A DNA stretch of 20,810 nt. Origin: Stramentimicrobium sp964525625 (GTDB lineage: Bacteria; Atribacterota; Phoenicimicrobiia; Phoenicimicrobiales; Stramentimicrobiaceae). The DNA lies in the NCBI GenBank assembly GCA_964525625.1, contig CAZGKY010000022.1, positions 1-20,810 on the forward strand, written 5' to 3'. Within the stretch, counting starts at the first letter, position 1. Each line of letters opens with the position of its first letter. Position numbers and translations under genes: made by a program. Shown piece by piece: positions 1 to 8,573 of the stretch. The notes beneath the pieces are model-generated. The model saw nothing but the letters and a program-made list of their open reading frames with translations, was not told the DNA's origin and made no database searches.

Positions 1-15
1 AGTATATACATAATT

Positions 16-525
16 ATGAGGAAAGTAGTACTTTTCATCAATACTCTAAGTGAAATTGCTGGTCAAATAGCAAAATTTTTAATGATAGCCTTAGTCTTAG
101 TTCTCTGTTATGAAGTGGTTTCCCGATATGTTTTCAATAGTCCTACCAAATGGGCATTGGAAACTTCTAAGATGCTTATGGGAACTTTTGGTGCTTTTGG
201 ATGGTCCTATACTTTTTTACATGAAGGCCATGTTCGAGTAGATGTTCTTTATATTCGCTTTTCCCGTAAGGTGAAGTCTTTAGTTAATGTAATTTTTTCT
301 ATTATTTTTCTTTTTCCCATCTGTATCATTCTGCTCACTTCAGGACTTAAATGGGCTATTTTTTCCTGGAAAGTAGGTGAAAAAATGGTGGAGAGCAGCT
401 GGTTACCACCTGCGGCTCCTTTTAGAACCATGCTAGTAATTGCTTTTATCTTATTTACTATGCAGAGTATTGCTAAGTTTATTCAAGAATTATATTTTTT
501 AATTAGAAAGAGAGAATTATTGTAA
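16..525 (+). CDS. dctQ: TRAP transporter small permease (DctQ family), first system
   Basis: This is the four-helix membrane subunit of a tripartite ATP-independent periplasmic transporter, which pairs with the large DctM permease to drive Na+- or H+-coupled uptake from a periplasmic binding protein. The 169 residues are normal for the family. Hydrophobic segments lie near residues 20-37, 50-68, 88-110 and 136-157. The G-H-x-R-V-D motif (71-76) and S-S-W-x-P-P-A-A-P-F-R-T (127-138) resemble the subgroup linked to mannitol/chloroaromatic/2-oxoacid TRAP systems. The stop overlaps the next start by one base (TAATG), so the two are translationally coupled. Only 15 bases precede the ATG and they hold no clear ribosome-binding site, so the start is less certain. 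The cognate binding-protein gene is not in the window and may lie just upstream. The substrate is unknown. Confidence 0.9.
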   Translation: MRKVVLFINTLSEIAGQIAKFLMIALVLVLCYEVVSRYVFNSPTKWALETSKMLMGTFGAFGWSYTFLHEGHVRVDVLYIRFSRKVKSLVNVIFSIIFLFPICIILLTSGLKWAIFSWKVGEKMVESSWLPPAAPFRTMLVIAFILFTMQSIAKFIQELYFLIRKRELL

Positions 526-1856
526 TGAATATTATAGTAAGTCCCGAAGTTGTTACAGCTGGTATGTTTTTGGGATTATTTTTAGGTATATTAACAGGAT
601 TCCCTCTAGCTTTTCCTATTGGTGGGGTAGGAGTGATAACTGGATATTTATTATTTGGCTCAACAGCTTTTGACATTATCTATAGTAGGCTTTATGCTAT
701 CATTACCGATTATGGCTTTATGGCTGTTCCTTTATTTGTTTTTATGGGAAATATGTTAGAAAAATCTGGTATTGCTGAAAAGATGTATGATGCTGTCTAT
801 GTATTTTTTGGTAAATTTAGAGGGGGATTAGCTATTACTAGTATCTTAATCGGGACGATAATGGCTGCTTGTGTAGGAATTATTGCTGCTTCAATTACTA
901 TGTTAACCTTAGTTGCACTTCCTGCTATGATAAAGAGGAATTATGATAAAGGTTTAGCCACTGGAGCAATCTGTGCTGGTGGAAGTTTAGGTATTTTGAT
1001 TCCTCCCAGTATCATGCTTATCATTTATGGACCAGTTGCCTGGATTTCAGTAGGGAAGTTGTTTATGGCAGCTTTTATGCCGGGTTTCCTTCTTTCTGGT
1101 TTATATATGTTATATATTGCTATTCGTGCGTATTTGCAACCATCGATAGCACCCTCTGCTACTGCTGAAGAAAATAATTTTACCATGGGTCAGAAAATAA
1201 AGATGTTGGTTTTAACTATGGCACCCACTGCATTATTAATACTTTCAGTTATGGGAGCAATCTATTTAGGCTTAGCTTCTCCTACTGAAGCGGCAGCAGT
1301 GGGGTCAGCAGTGGCTACATTGTTAACTATCATATATGGTCGTTTCAGCTGGAAGGTGTTGAAGGAAGTAGCAATTAGCACCATAAAATTAACTGGAATG
1401 GTTCTTCTAATAGCTGGCTGTTCGACTGCCTTTGTCAGTATTTTTTTAAGTGCTGGGGGCGGCGAAGTGGTAGAGAATTTTATTTTGTCGATACCCGGAG
1501 GTCGTTGGGGTGCTTTTGCATTGGTTATGGTAGTTTGTTTTATTTTGGGAATGTTTATAGATTGGATTGGTATTATCTTTGTAATGGTTCCCATCCTAGC
1601 TCCTATTATTCCCAGATTGGGTTTTGATCCTTTATGGTTTGCTATGATGATTATTGTTAATTTACAGATGTCTTTTTTAACTCCTCCTTTTGCCTATGCT
1701 ATATTCTTCTTGAAAGGAGCAGCAGCTCCTGAGTTGGGTATTACTACTGCTGATATTATTCGAGGGGTTATTCCTTTTGTTGTTCTTGTTGCTATTGGTT
1801 TATTGATAATGATAATCTTTCCGCAAATAATTCTTTGGTTGCCCAGTACAATGTAA
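525..1856 (+). CDS. dctM: TRAP transporter large permease (DctM family), first system
   Basis: This 443-residue, highly hydrophobic protein is the transport-conducting subunit of a TRAP system. Family hallmarks are the loop G-x-L-G-I-L-I-P-P-S (about 154-162), the S-P-T-E-A-A-A-V-G segment at 252-260, and a C-terminal L-x-x-x-F-L-T-P-P-F element followed by the A-D-I-I-R-G-V-I-P-F motif. Length is typical (about 425-450 residues). The ATG overlaps the DctQ stop in TAATG, with an AGAGAG-like site about 10 bases upstream. It is clearly paralogous to the second DctM at 11492-12832: the last 120 residues share long near-identical runs such as S-x-P-G-G-R-W-G-A-F and G-F-D-P-L-W. It is followed by a 167-bp gap before the enzyme genes, so it may or may not share their transcript. 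The substrate cannot be read from the permease. Confidence 0.93.
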   Translation: MNIIVSPEVVTAGMFLGLFLGILTGFPLAFPIGGVGVITGYLLFGSTAFDIIYSRLYAIITDYGFMAVPLFVFMGNMLEKSGIAEKMYDAVYVFFGKFRGGLAITSILIGTIMAACVGIIAASITMLTLVALPAMIKRNYDKGLATGAICAGGSLGILIPPSIMLIIYGPVAWISVGKLFMAAFMPGFLLSGLYMLYIAIRAYLQPSIAPSATAEENNFTMGQKIKMLVLTMAPTALLILSVMGAIYLGLASPTEAAAVGSAVATLLTIIYGRFSWKVLKEVAISTIKLTGMVLLIAGCSTAFVSIFLSAGGGEVVENFILSIPGGRWGAFALVMVVCFILGMFIDWIGIIFVMVPILAPIIPRLGFDPLWFAMMIIVNLQMSFLTPPFAYAIFFLKGAAAPELGITTADIIRGVIPFVVLVAIGLLIMIIFPQIILWLPSTM

Positions 1857-1905
1857 GTTTAGGTAGTATAATTAAACGAGATTAATATCTACTTGGAATG
1901 TTATA

Positions 1906-1991
1906 CAATTTGGTAGTTAATATAACCATCAGCTTGTATTGTTTTTATAGTATTTTTATTAAATGATTTATTTATGATGTATACCAAATTG
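1906..1991. promoter_or_regulatory. Inverted repeat pair (TTTGGTA/TACCAAA) ahead of larA
   Basis: CAATTTGGTA at 1906-1915 is the exact reverse complement of TACCAAATTG at 1982-1991, a perfect 10-bp inverted repeat with 66 bp between the arms. It sits in the 167-bp gap between dctM and larA, with the second arm 32 bp from the larA start. The spacing is too long for a tight hairpin and would suit two operator half-sites. Similar TTGGT/ACCAA words occur in two other gaps of the same block. A regulatory role is inference. Confidence 0.35.
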
Positions 1992-2023
1992 AATCATCTT
2001 ATAAATATTATATGAGATAAACA

Positions 2024-3421
2024 ATGAATAAGAATTTTTCCAACAATTTCAAAATAGATTATTCTAAATGGAAAAAAATAGACATTGAATACCTGGATGA
2101 CTATATTACTTTGAAAGTTCCTCCTGATTGTAATATCCTGCAGATGAAAAAAAATTCTTCCTTCGGGAATGTAGTGGATAAAATCGAATATGCCTTTGAA
2201 CACCCTATTAATAGTTTGACTATTGAAGAAATTGTAAAAGCTCAAAATAAGCCTGTTGACAAACTCACAGTAGCTATTGCTGTATCGGATAATACTCGAC
2301 CAGTTCCTTATAATGTTAACCAGAAGGAAAATATTTTATCTCCCATCTTAGAACGATTAGCTAAATCAGGTATAGAAAGATCAAAAATCAAAATTATTAT
2401 AGGTACCGGAACCCATAGTCCTACTTCTGCTACCTGGAAAAAGATGGCTTTTGGTGAGAAAGTATATCATAACTATTCTATTATTGACCATAACTGCTAT
2501 AGTTCAGAGTTGATTCCTATTGGAAATATTAAAGGTATACCAGTTAAGATTAACCGCGATTTTCTCCAGGCAGACTTACACATTATTACTGGTTTAGTAG
2601 AAGCTCATTTTATGGCTGGAGCTTCAGGTGGTCGAAAGGCTATCTGTCCTGGTTTAGTCAATATAGAAGCCACTTGTATTTTTCATGGTCCAGAGTATAT
2701 GGCTAATCCTAATGTTGATAATCTTATCTTTACCAATAATCCCTGTCATGAGTTTGCTTTAGAAGTGGCTAGAAAGGTCAGAGTAGATTTTGCGGTAAAT
2801 GTTTTACTGGATGGTGAATTGCACATCTGTGGAATTACTACTGGCGAACTGGAGCAATCCCACCAAAGAGCAGTTGACCAGTTACGGAAATATTGTGAAA
2901 TTTATATAGAAAATAAATACGACATAGTCTTGACTCATGGTAGTAAGGTGGCAGTAAATCATTATCAAGCTGTGAAAGGAGCATGGGCTGCTTTACCAGC
3001 AGTAAAAAAGGGAGGAAAGATTATCCTTTTAGCTCATAATCAGGATGAAGAGCCTATTGGTAGTAATTATTACAAAGTTTTACTAAAAAAACTTCAAGAA
3101 GTGGGAGTGGGGAATTTCTATCCTTTACTTTTAAGTCCAGAATGGACTTTTACTCATGACCAGTGGGAAGTACAAAAATGGGAACAAATCTTTACCAGGA
3201 TAGGAGGAGCTGAAAATCTTATCTATTGCACAGTGAATATTCCTCCTGATATTCTGACCACTTTACCCGGTATAAGTGGTTATCAGTTTACCAAGGGATC
3301 TACTGCTGATATTACAGAAATGCTACAAAGGGCAATTTTTTACTGTATTTCACAACAAGAAAATCCTAGTATGGCTTTTCTAAAGGAAGGTCCCTATCTA
3401 GTTTTAAAAAGCAAAGAGTGA
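2024..3421 (+). CDS. larA: Nickel-dependent lactate racemase family protein (LarA homologue)
   Basis: LarA enzymes racemise or epimerise 2-hydroxy acids by hydride transfer through a nickel-pincer nucleotide bound to a lysine; the family includes lactate racemase and relatives acting on other hydroxy acids. The 465-residue protein keeps the full active-site pattern. It has S-D-N-T-R-P at 88-93 (Arg92), G-T-G-T-H at 127-131 (His131), and H-F-M-A-G-A-S-G-G-R-K at 195-205 (His195, cofactor Lys205), plus His221. The spacings 195-205-221 equal those of His174, Lys184 and His200 in the Lactobacillus plantarum enzyme. The N-terminal extension is about 20-25 residues longer than that enzyme. The ribosome-binding site is weak (GAGA, about 9 bases before ATG). 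Cofactor genes larB, larC and larE are not in the window. Membership of the family is firm; whether the substrate is lactate or a longer (sugar) acid is open. Confidence 0.88.
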   Translation: MNKNFSNNFKIDYSKWKKIDIEYLDDYITLKVPPDCNILQMKKNSSFGNVVDKIEYAFEHPINSLTIEEIVKAQNKPVDKLTVAIAVSDNTRPVPYNVNQKENILSPILERLAKSGIERSKIKIIIGTGTHSPTSATWKKMAFGEKVYHNYSIIDHNCYSSELIPIGNIKGIPVKINRDFLQADLHIITGLVEAHFMAGASGGRKAICPGLVNIEATCIFHGPEYMANPNVDNLIFTNNPCHEFALEVARKVRVDFAVNVLLDGELHICGITTGELEQSHQRAVDQLRKYCEIYIENKYDIVLTHGSKVAVNHYQAVKGAWAALPAVKKGGKIILLAHNQDEEPIGSNYYKVLLKKLQEVGVGNFYPLLLSPEWTFTHDQWEVQKWEQIFTRIGGAENLIYCTVNIPPDILTTLPGISGYQFTKGSTADITEMLQRAIFYCISQQENPSMAFLKEGPYLVLKSKE

Positions 3422-3459
3422 ATATTATAAAATTTAGTAAATATGTAATATACTTTTAG

Positions 3460-3496
3460 TTTGGTCAATTATTTATGATTAGTATTATACCAAAAA
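3460..3496. promoter_or_regulatory. TTTGGTCAATTA / TACCAAAAA inverted element in larA-dehydrogenase gap
   Basis: In the 163-bp gap between larA and the dehydrogenase gene, TTTGGTCAATTA (3460-3471) faces TACCAAAAA (3488-3496). It repeats the TTTGGT...ACCAAA arrangement seen before larA but with only 16 bp between arms. The word TTTATGAT also occurs beside both elements (about 1970 and 3472). It could be an operator for an internal promoter. The evidence is the recurrence of the word only. Confidence 0.28.
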
Positions 3497-3584
3497 TAAT
3501 AAAAGTTATGATTTTTTGTCAGTCTGTTTTTTCAAGATTAAAGTAACTGGGTATTCTCAAGTTTCATTATGATAGGAGTTTAAA

Positions 3585-4670
3585 ATGACTATTTTATGTA
3601 TTGGAGATGCCATGATATCTAGCCAGTACTTTGCTGAAGCCGCCAGAAGACTGCATATTAAAAAAGTTAGTATAGAAGTAGATGATTGGGAAAAAGATTG
3701 GGATAAATTACAAAAGAGACGATTGATTATTGAAAAAGAAGGTCCTTCTGCTGAAAAAGTTATTGCTCAGATATCCACGGCAAATAAAGCTACTGAAATT
3801 TTATTAGTTTTATTTTGTCCGATATCTAAAGAGGCAATTGATACTCTACCTCAGCTTAAATTAATTGGAGTAGCTCGCGGAGGATTGGAAAATATAGATA
3901 TTGATTATGCCACAAAAAAGGGAATACTGATTCATCATATCGAAGGGCGAAATGCCCAGGCAGTTTCCGACTTTACTATTGGGTTAATAATTGCAGAAGC
4001 ACGAAATATTGCCCGTAGCCATTATGCTTTAAAAAATGGAATATGGAGAAAAGAATATGTTAATTCTAATATGATCCCAGAATTAAAAGAGAAGATTATT
4101 GGATTAATCGGTTTTGGTCATGTGGGACAGTTAGTGGCAAAAAAGTTAAGTGGTTTTGAGGTTGAAATCCTAGCATTTGATCCTTACCTATCTGAAGAAA
4201 AAGTTCATAAGCATAGAGCAAGAAAAGTTAGCTTGGAATATTTATTACAGAATTCAGATTTTATCTCTTTGCATGCCCGTCTAGGAGAAGAGAGTAAAAA
4301 TATGCTGGGAGAGAAAGAATTGTCTTTAATGAAAAATACTGCTTACCTCATTAATACCGCTCGAGCGGGCTTAATTAAAGAGGATGCTCTATTTAATTTA
4401 TTGAAGAATAAAAAAATAGCGGGAGCTGCTTTGGATGTATTTTGGGAAGAGCCCATTCCTAAAGATAGTCCCTGGTTAAAGCTTGATAATGTTACTTTAA
4501 CCTCTCATCTTGCAGGAACAACAAGAGAAGCCCTAACTAATTCACCCTTGTTATTGGTAGAAGATATCAACAGATTATTGGATAATAATGAACCACATTT
4601 TGTGGTTAATCCTGAAGTGTTAGGGAATAAAGAATTTCTAAGATGGTTAGAGAGGGTAAGGAGATTATAA
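3585..4670 (+). CDS. D-2-hydroxyacid dehydrogenase, NAD-binding (phosphoglycerate-dehydrogenase-like)
   Basis: Members of this family interconvert 2-hydroxy acids of D configuration and 2-oxo acids with NAD(H). The 361 residues show the split catalytic domain (about 1-130 and 320-361) around a Rossmann domain with G-F-G-H-V-G at 176-181. Asp199 in F-D-P-Y is placed to bind the NAD ribose, so NAD rather than NADP is likely. The catalytic triad is present: Arg260 (N-T-A-R-A-G), Glu289 (D-V-F-W-E-E-P) and His308 (S-H-L-A-G-T). No C-terminal ACT domain is present, so it is not a typical SerA. AGGAG at 3574-3578, six bases before ATG, fixes the start. The stop is followed after one base by the aldolase ATG, so the two genes are cotranscribed. 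Sitting beside a LarA racemase, it would oxidise the D isomer that the racemase produces; the actual substrate is not determined. Confidence 0.9.
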   Translation: MTILCIGDAMISSQYFAEAARRLHIKKVSIEVDDWEKDWDKLQKRRLIIEKEGPSAEKVIAQISTANKATEILLVLFCPISKEAIDTLPQLKLIGVARGGLENIDIDYATKKGILIHHIEGRNAQAVSDFTIGLIIAEARNIARSHYALKNGIWRKEYVNSNMIPELKEKIIGLIGFGHVGQLVAKKLSGFEVEILAFDPYLSEEKVHKHRARKVSLEYLLQNSDFISLHARLGEESKNMLGEKELSLMKNTAYLINTARAGLIKEDALFNLLKNKKIAGAALDVFWEEPIPKDSPWLKLDNVTLTSHLAGTTREALTNSPLLLVEDINRLLDNNEPHFVVNPEVLGNKEFLRWLERVRRL

Positions 4671-4671
4671 G

Positions 4672-5538
4672 ATGTTAACTAATCTAAACAAAATTTTAAT
4701 TCTGGCAAGACAAAAAGGATATGCTATTGGCTCATTCAATGTTCATAATCTGGAAACTATTCAAGCTGTATTCAATTCTGCTATTTCATTAAATTGTCCG
4801 GTTATTATTGCTTTTGGAGAAAAAGTTAGTTTGATAACTGATATCCAATTAATTGCAGAGTGTGTTAAGTCGCTGGCTCACAGAACTAGCTTACCCATTG
4901 TTCTTCATCTGGATCATTGTAAATCAGAAAACCTCATTATTAGAGCTATCCAGGCTGGCTTCACTTCAGTTATGTATGATGGTTCAGATTTAAGTCTGAG
5001 TAAAAATATTGAGAATACTAAGCGAATAGTTAAAATAGCCCATGCGGTCGGGGTTAGTGTAGAAGCTGAATTAGGTTGTGTGCCGGTAAAGGATACGGGA
5101 CAAATAATTACTGAAGATCAATTAACCAAACCCGAGGAAGCAAAAAAATTTGTTGAACAAACAGAATGTGATGCCTTAGCCATAGCAGTAGGAACAATTC
5201 ATGGTAACTACCTTGGAGCACCAAAAATATTTCATAATCGTTTAAAAGAAATTGCTCAAATAACTTCAGCTCCCCTCGTGTTGCATGGTGGTTCCGGAAA
5301 TACGGAAGAAGATTTAGTGTTAGCTATAGATGAAGGAATTTCCAAAATAAATATAAATACGGAAATTTCCAACGCAGCGATTAAACAATTAATGATCATA
5401 CTTAAAGAAGACTATCCTGGGCACTTATCAGATATTTCCAGAAGAATAAGAGAAGCTATGCAAGAAGTAATTAAAGAAAAAATGATATTATTTGCTCGGG
5501 GTAAAATTGGTTGCCTTGATGAAATAGAAAAAATTTAA
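4672..5538 (+). CDS. Class II (zinc) fructose/tagatose-bisphosphate aldolase family protein
   Basis: The 288-residue protein has the length and fold markers of the FbaA/GatY/KbaY group, which cleave ketose (bis)phosphates to DHAP and an aldehyde. Visible motifs are H-L-D-H-C at 79-83 (catalytic Asp81, metal ligand His82), Y-D-G-S at 102-105, V-E-A-E-L-G at 130-135, A-V-G-T-I-H-G at 172-178 (His177, metal), L-H-G-G-S-G at 204-209 (His205, metal), and K-I-N-I-N-T at 225-230 in the phosphate-binding region. The flexible-loop motif G-G-x-E-D that follows E-L-G in most members is not recognisable; the segment reads V-P-V-K-D-T-G (137-143). This suggests a changed acid/base or a different substrate. 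It starts one base after the dehydrogenase stop. With the FGGY kinase downstream it could split a phosphorylated keto-sugar or sugar acid; that is inference. Confidence 0.87.
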   Translation: MLTNLNKILILARQKGYAIGSFNVHNLETIQAVFNSAISLNCPVIIAFGEKVSLITDIQLIAECVKSLAHRTSLPIVLHLDHCKSENLIIRAIQAGFTSVMYDGSDLSLSKNIENTKRIVKIAHAVGVSVEAELGCVPVKDTGQIITEDQLTKPEEAKKFVEQTECDALAIAVGTIHGNYLGAPKIFHNRLKEIAQITSAPLVLHGGSGNTEEDLVLAIDEGISKININTEISNAAIKQLMIILKEDYPGHLSDISRRIREAMQEVIKEKMILFARGKIGCLDEIEKI

Positions 5539-5624
5539 AATAATTACTTTTCATTATCTATCATTATCAACATATTACCCTGATTTGATTCTGTTCTTAA
5601 ACTGATAGGAGGTGTCTTATAAAC

Positions 5625-6923
5625 TTGAACATACCCAAAGTCATTCAATTACAGCAATTTTATTCCCATCCAGAAATTGCAGATATCGAAAGTGAATTAA
5701 TAAATAAAATTAATCAATTCAATTTAAGTTCAAGAATTAGTTCCGGGGATCACATAGCTATTACTGTGGGTAGTCGTGGCATAAAGGATATGGTTTCTAT
5801 AATTAAACGATTGGTTATAGAGATAAAAAAATATGGTGGTAATCCCTTTATTGTTCCTGCTATGGGTAGTCATGGAGGGGGAACGGCAAGAGGACAGATT
5901 AAAATTTTAGAATCCTTAGGAATTACCGAAAAAACTGTAAATGCTCCCATTAAATCAAGCATGAGAGTCATTAAGATTGGGGAAACTGAACAACAAACCT
6001 CAGTATATTTAGACCAGTATGCTTATCAAGCAGATGGTATTATTGTGGTTAACCGTGTTAAGAAACATACTGACTATGATAATAATACCGAGAGTGGTTT
6101 ATTGAAGATGATGACCATTGGTTTAGGAAAACAAAAACAGGCTGAAACTGTTCACTCTTATGGAGTTTGGGGTCTTAAGAATCTTATTCCAGCCAGTGCC
6201 ATGGTAGTATTGAATACAAAAAAAATTATAGCAGGCATAGCAATTATTGAGAATGCACGAGGGAATACTGCCTATCTGGAAATAATTGAACCTAAGGATA
6301 TACCAGAAAGAGAAAAAGGATTATATAAATTAGCCAAAAAATATTACCCGTGGTTACCATTTAGAATATGCGATGTATTAGTTGTTAAAAATATTGGGAA
6401 GAATATAAGCGGTACCTGTATGGATACGAATTTAATCGGCAGGAAAGGAGTGTGGGGGGAGAGTGATCCAGAAAAATTTTATGCATCCGGGAAAAGTTAT
6501 TTTGGTTCTCCTCTAATTGAATGTGTGGTTGCCCTTAATTTGACCAAAGAAAGTCATGGTAATGCTATTGGGATAGGTCAGGCAGATATAATTACCAGGA
6601 AATTATTTAAAAAAATTAATTTTAAGATAACTTATAATAATGTAATTACTACTACTTTCTTGGACAAAGGCAAAATCCCACTTATAGCTGAGAATGATTT
6701 TGAAGCAATAAGAATTGCCTTAAATTCCTTAAATGGATTAATGCGCATAGAAGGTAAGAAGAATTCAGATAATGTTAAATTATGTATTATTGATAGCACA
6801 TCACATAAAGGTAAGATGCAGGTATCAAAAGGTTTATATAAAGAACTGCGAGATCGAAAAGATATTGAATTTATAGGTGATTTTTTCTCTTTGGAATTTG
6901 ATAAGAAAGGTAATCTAATTTAA
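5625..6923 (+). CDS. Divergent LarA-like protein (Lar_N/DUF2088-type), function unknown
   Basis: The 432-residue protein starts at TTG, supported by AGGAGGTG at 5607-5614 ten bases upstream. It belongs to a widespread group related to the LarA N-terminal domain. It has I-T-V-G-S-R-G-I (46-53) where LarA has its D-x-T-R-P strand, and P-A-M-G-S-H-G-G (78-85, His83) where LarA has G-T-H-R. V-N-R-V-K-K-H-T-D (142-150) is followed by E-S-G-L-L-K-M-M-T-I-G-L-G-K (156-169). The last stretch also recalls the T-G-x-x-K-N segment of DUF362 proteins. The canonical LarA segment H-x-x-A-G-x-S-G-G-R-K is absent, so nickel-pincer binding cannot be assumed. No signal peptide or membrane segment is seen. Placed between the aldolase and kinase genes, it is probably an enzyme of the same pathway, perhaps a second racemase or epimerase. 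Its reaction is not known to me. Confidence 0.75.
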   Translation: MNIPKVIQLQQFYSHPEIADIESELINKINQFNLSSRISSGDHIAITVGSRGIKDMVSIIKRLVIEIKKYGGNPFIVPAMGSHGGGTARGQIKILESLGITEKTVNAPIKSSMRVIKIGETEQQTSVYLDQYAYQADGIIVVNRVKKHTDYDNNTESGLLKMMTIGLGKQKQAETVHSYGVWGLKNLIPASAMVVLNTKKIIAGIAIIENARGNTAYLEIIEPKDIPEREKGLYKLAKKYYPWLPFRICDVLVVKNIGKNISGTCMDTNLIGRKGVWGESDPEKFYASGKSYFGSPLIECVVALNLTKESHGNAIGIGQADIITRKLFKKINFKITYNNVITTTFLDKGKIPLIAENDFEAIRIALNSLNGLMRIEGKKNSDNVKLCIIDSTSHKGKMQVSKGLYKELRDRKDIEFIGDFFSLEFDKKGNLI

Positions 6924-6955
6924 TTAGTCTATCTGTTATCAGAAGAGGTAGTGCT

Positions 6956-8521
6956 ATGAATCCAATGATTTTGTGTATCAATCTTGGAACAACGGGTTGT
7001 CGTACCAGTATTTTTAATAAAAAGGGTGAGCAACTCAGCCAATCCTATCTAGAATATCCAAGTATATATTTATTTCCAGGCTGGATTGAACATGATCCTA
7101 CAACCTGGTTAGAAGCTGTTCAAAAAACAGTAAAAGATGCAGTCATTGGTTTAAACATTGATGTAAATAATATAGGTGCTATTTCGGTAACTTCACAAAG
7201 ATCAACTTTTATTCCTGTAGACAAAGAAGGCAATCATTTAGATAACGCTATTTTATGGCAGGATAAAAGAGCTATAGAAGAAGCAAATTATTTAATAGAT
7301 ACATATAAATTAGAAGAGATTTATAATATTACCGGATTAAGAGTTGATCCCTATTTTACCCTACCAAAGTTACTATGGCTGAAAAGGAATAAAGAAGAAG
7401 TGTATAAAAAGGCATTCAAGTTTCTTCCAGTCCAAGATTTTATTATCCATTTTTTAACTGGTTTTTTTAAAACAGATTGGACTCAGGCTTCCAGAACTTT
7501 ACTTTTTAATATTGCCCAATTCAAGTGGGAAGAGGATTTAATAAATGAGGTAGGAATAGATTTTGATAAATTGCCAGAAGTTGTTCCTCCGGGTTCAATT
7601 ATTGGAGGGTTAACTCACTCTACCGCAGTTATACTTGGTTTACCCGAGGGTATACCGGTTATTGCTGCGGGAGGTGATCAACAATGCTCTGCTATTGGAT
7701 TAGGTATAGTAAGAGATGGTTTATTAGAAGTAAACACTGGAACAGGCTCTTTTATTTTAACTAATTGTAATAAACCATTTAAGGATAATACTTTGCGGCT
7801 ACTTTGTAGTGCTTCTTCCCTACCTGGTAAGTGGATATTGGAAGCTGGTATTTTTACCACTGGTTCAATATATAGATGGTTTAGAGATAATGTTTATTAT
7901 TGTCATAAAGATAATCAAAAAGAAATCAAAAGTGATGCTTATCCTGTTATGAATTTTGAAGCAGAAAAAGAGCAAATAGGTGCAAATGGTTTGTTATTAA
8001 TTCCTCATTTTGCTGCTTCAGCAGCTCCCTATTGGAATCCAGAAGCCTGTGGAATTCTATTTGGTTTAACTTTAAACCATAAATTTTCTTCAATTATTAG
8101 AGCAATTTTAGAAGGTATAGCTTTCGAGATACAAAAGAGTATAATAATTATGGAAAGATATATTGGATCTGTAAAAGAAGTAAGAGTTAGCGGAGGATTA
8201 ACTCGAGCTGAAGTATTTAATCAAATACAGGCTGATGTTTATGGCAAAACAGTGATTAAGACTGTTTATGAAGATACTTCTTCCCTTGGTGCAGCCATAA
8301 TTGCTGCAGTAAAACTTGGTTTATATAACGACATTATCACTGCAGTCGATTTTATGATCAAGTTAGATTATGCTAGTCAAAAAAAACCAATTGATTCACA
8401 TAATAAAATTTATCAGGATCTCATAGAAATTCATGACCAACTATATGAGGTAATAGATAAGTCAGGAATTTACCATAAAATAAATCAGTTCATGAAAGAA
8501 TATGTAAAAAACTTGTCATAG
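6956..8521 (+). CDS. FGGY-family carbohydrate kinase
   Basis: FGGY kinases phosphorylate glycerol, pentuloses, hexuloses and related polyols with ATP. The 521 residues are a normal length. The N-terminal phosphate motif reads N-L-G-T-T-G at 9-14. Other motifs are G-W-I-E-H-D-P (42-48), V-T-S-Q-R-S-T (78-84), W-Q-D-K-R (101-105), A-G-G-D-Q-Q with the catalytic base Asp241, T-G-T-G-S-F (261-266), E-G-I-A-F-E-I (386-392) and V-S-G-G-L-T-R (411-417). The W-x-E-H-D-P, Q-R-S-T and W-Q-D-K-R motifs are close to glycerol kinase, but the neighbours argue for a sugar or sugar-acid substrate. Residue 9 is Asn where the family almost always has Asp (Asp10 of GlpK), a Mg2+/phosphate residue, so activity may be altered. 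AGAGG at 6944-6948 precedes the ATG by seven bases; the gene lies 32 bp after its neighbour. Confidence 0.9.
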   Translation: MNPMILCINLGTTGCRTSIFNKKGEQLSQSYLEYPSIYLFPGWIEHDPTTWLEAVQKTVKDAVIGLNIDVNNIGAISVTSQRSTFIPVDKEGNHLDNAILWQDKRAIEEANYLIDTYKLEEIYNITGLRVDPYFTLPKLLWLKRNKEEVYKKAFKFLPVQDFIIHFLTGFFKTDWTQASRTLLFNIAQFKWEEDLINEVGIDFDKLPEVVPPGSIIGGLTHSTAVILGLPEGIPVIAAGGDQQCSAIGLGIVRDGLLEVNTGTGSFILTNCNKPFKDNTLRLLCSASSLPGKWILEAGIFTTGSIYRWFRDNVYYCHKDNQKEIKSDAYPVMNFEAEKEQIGANGLLLIPHFAASAAPYWNPEACGILFGLTLNHKFSSIIRAILEGIAFEIQKSIIIMERYIGSVKEVRVSGGLTRAEVFNQIQADVYGKTVIKTVYEDTSSLGAAIIAAVKLGLYNDIITAVDFMIKLDYASQKKPIDSHNKIYQDLIEIHDQLYEVIDKSGIYHKINQFMKEYVKNLS

Positions 8522-8573
8522 TAAATACTTAAATCTTTCTATTATTATTTAAGGAAAGAGGATATTTATTTTT

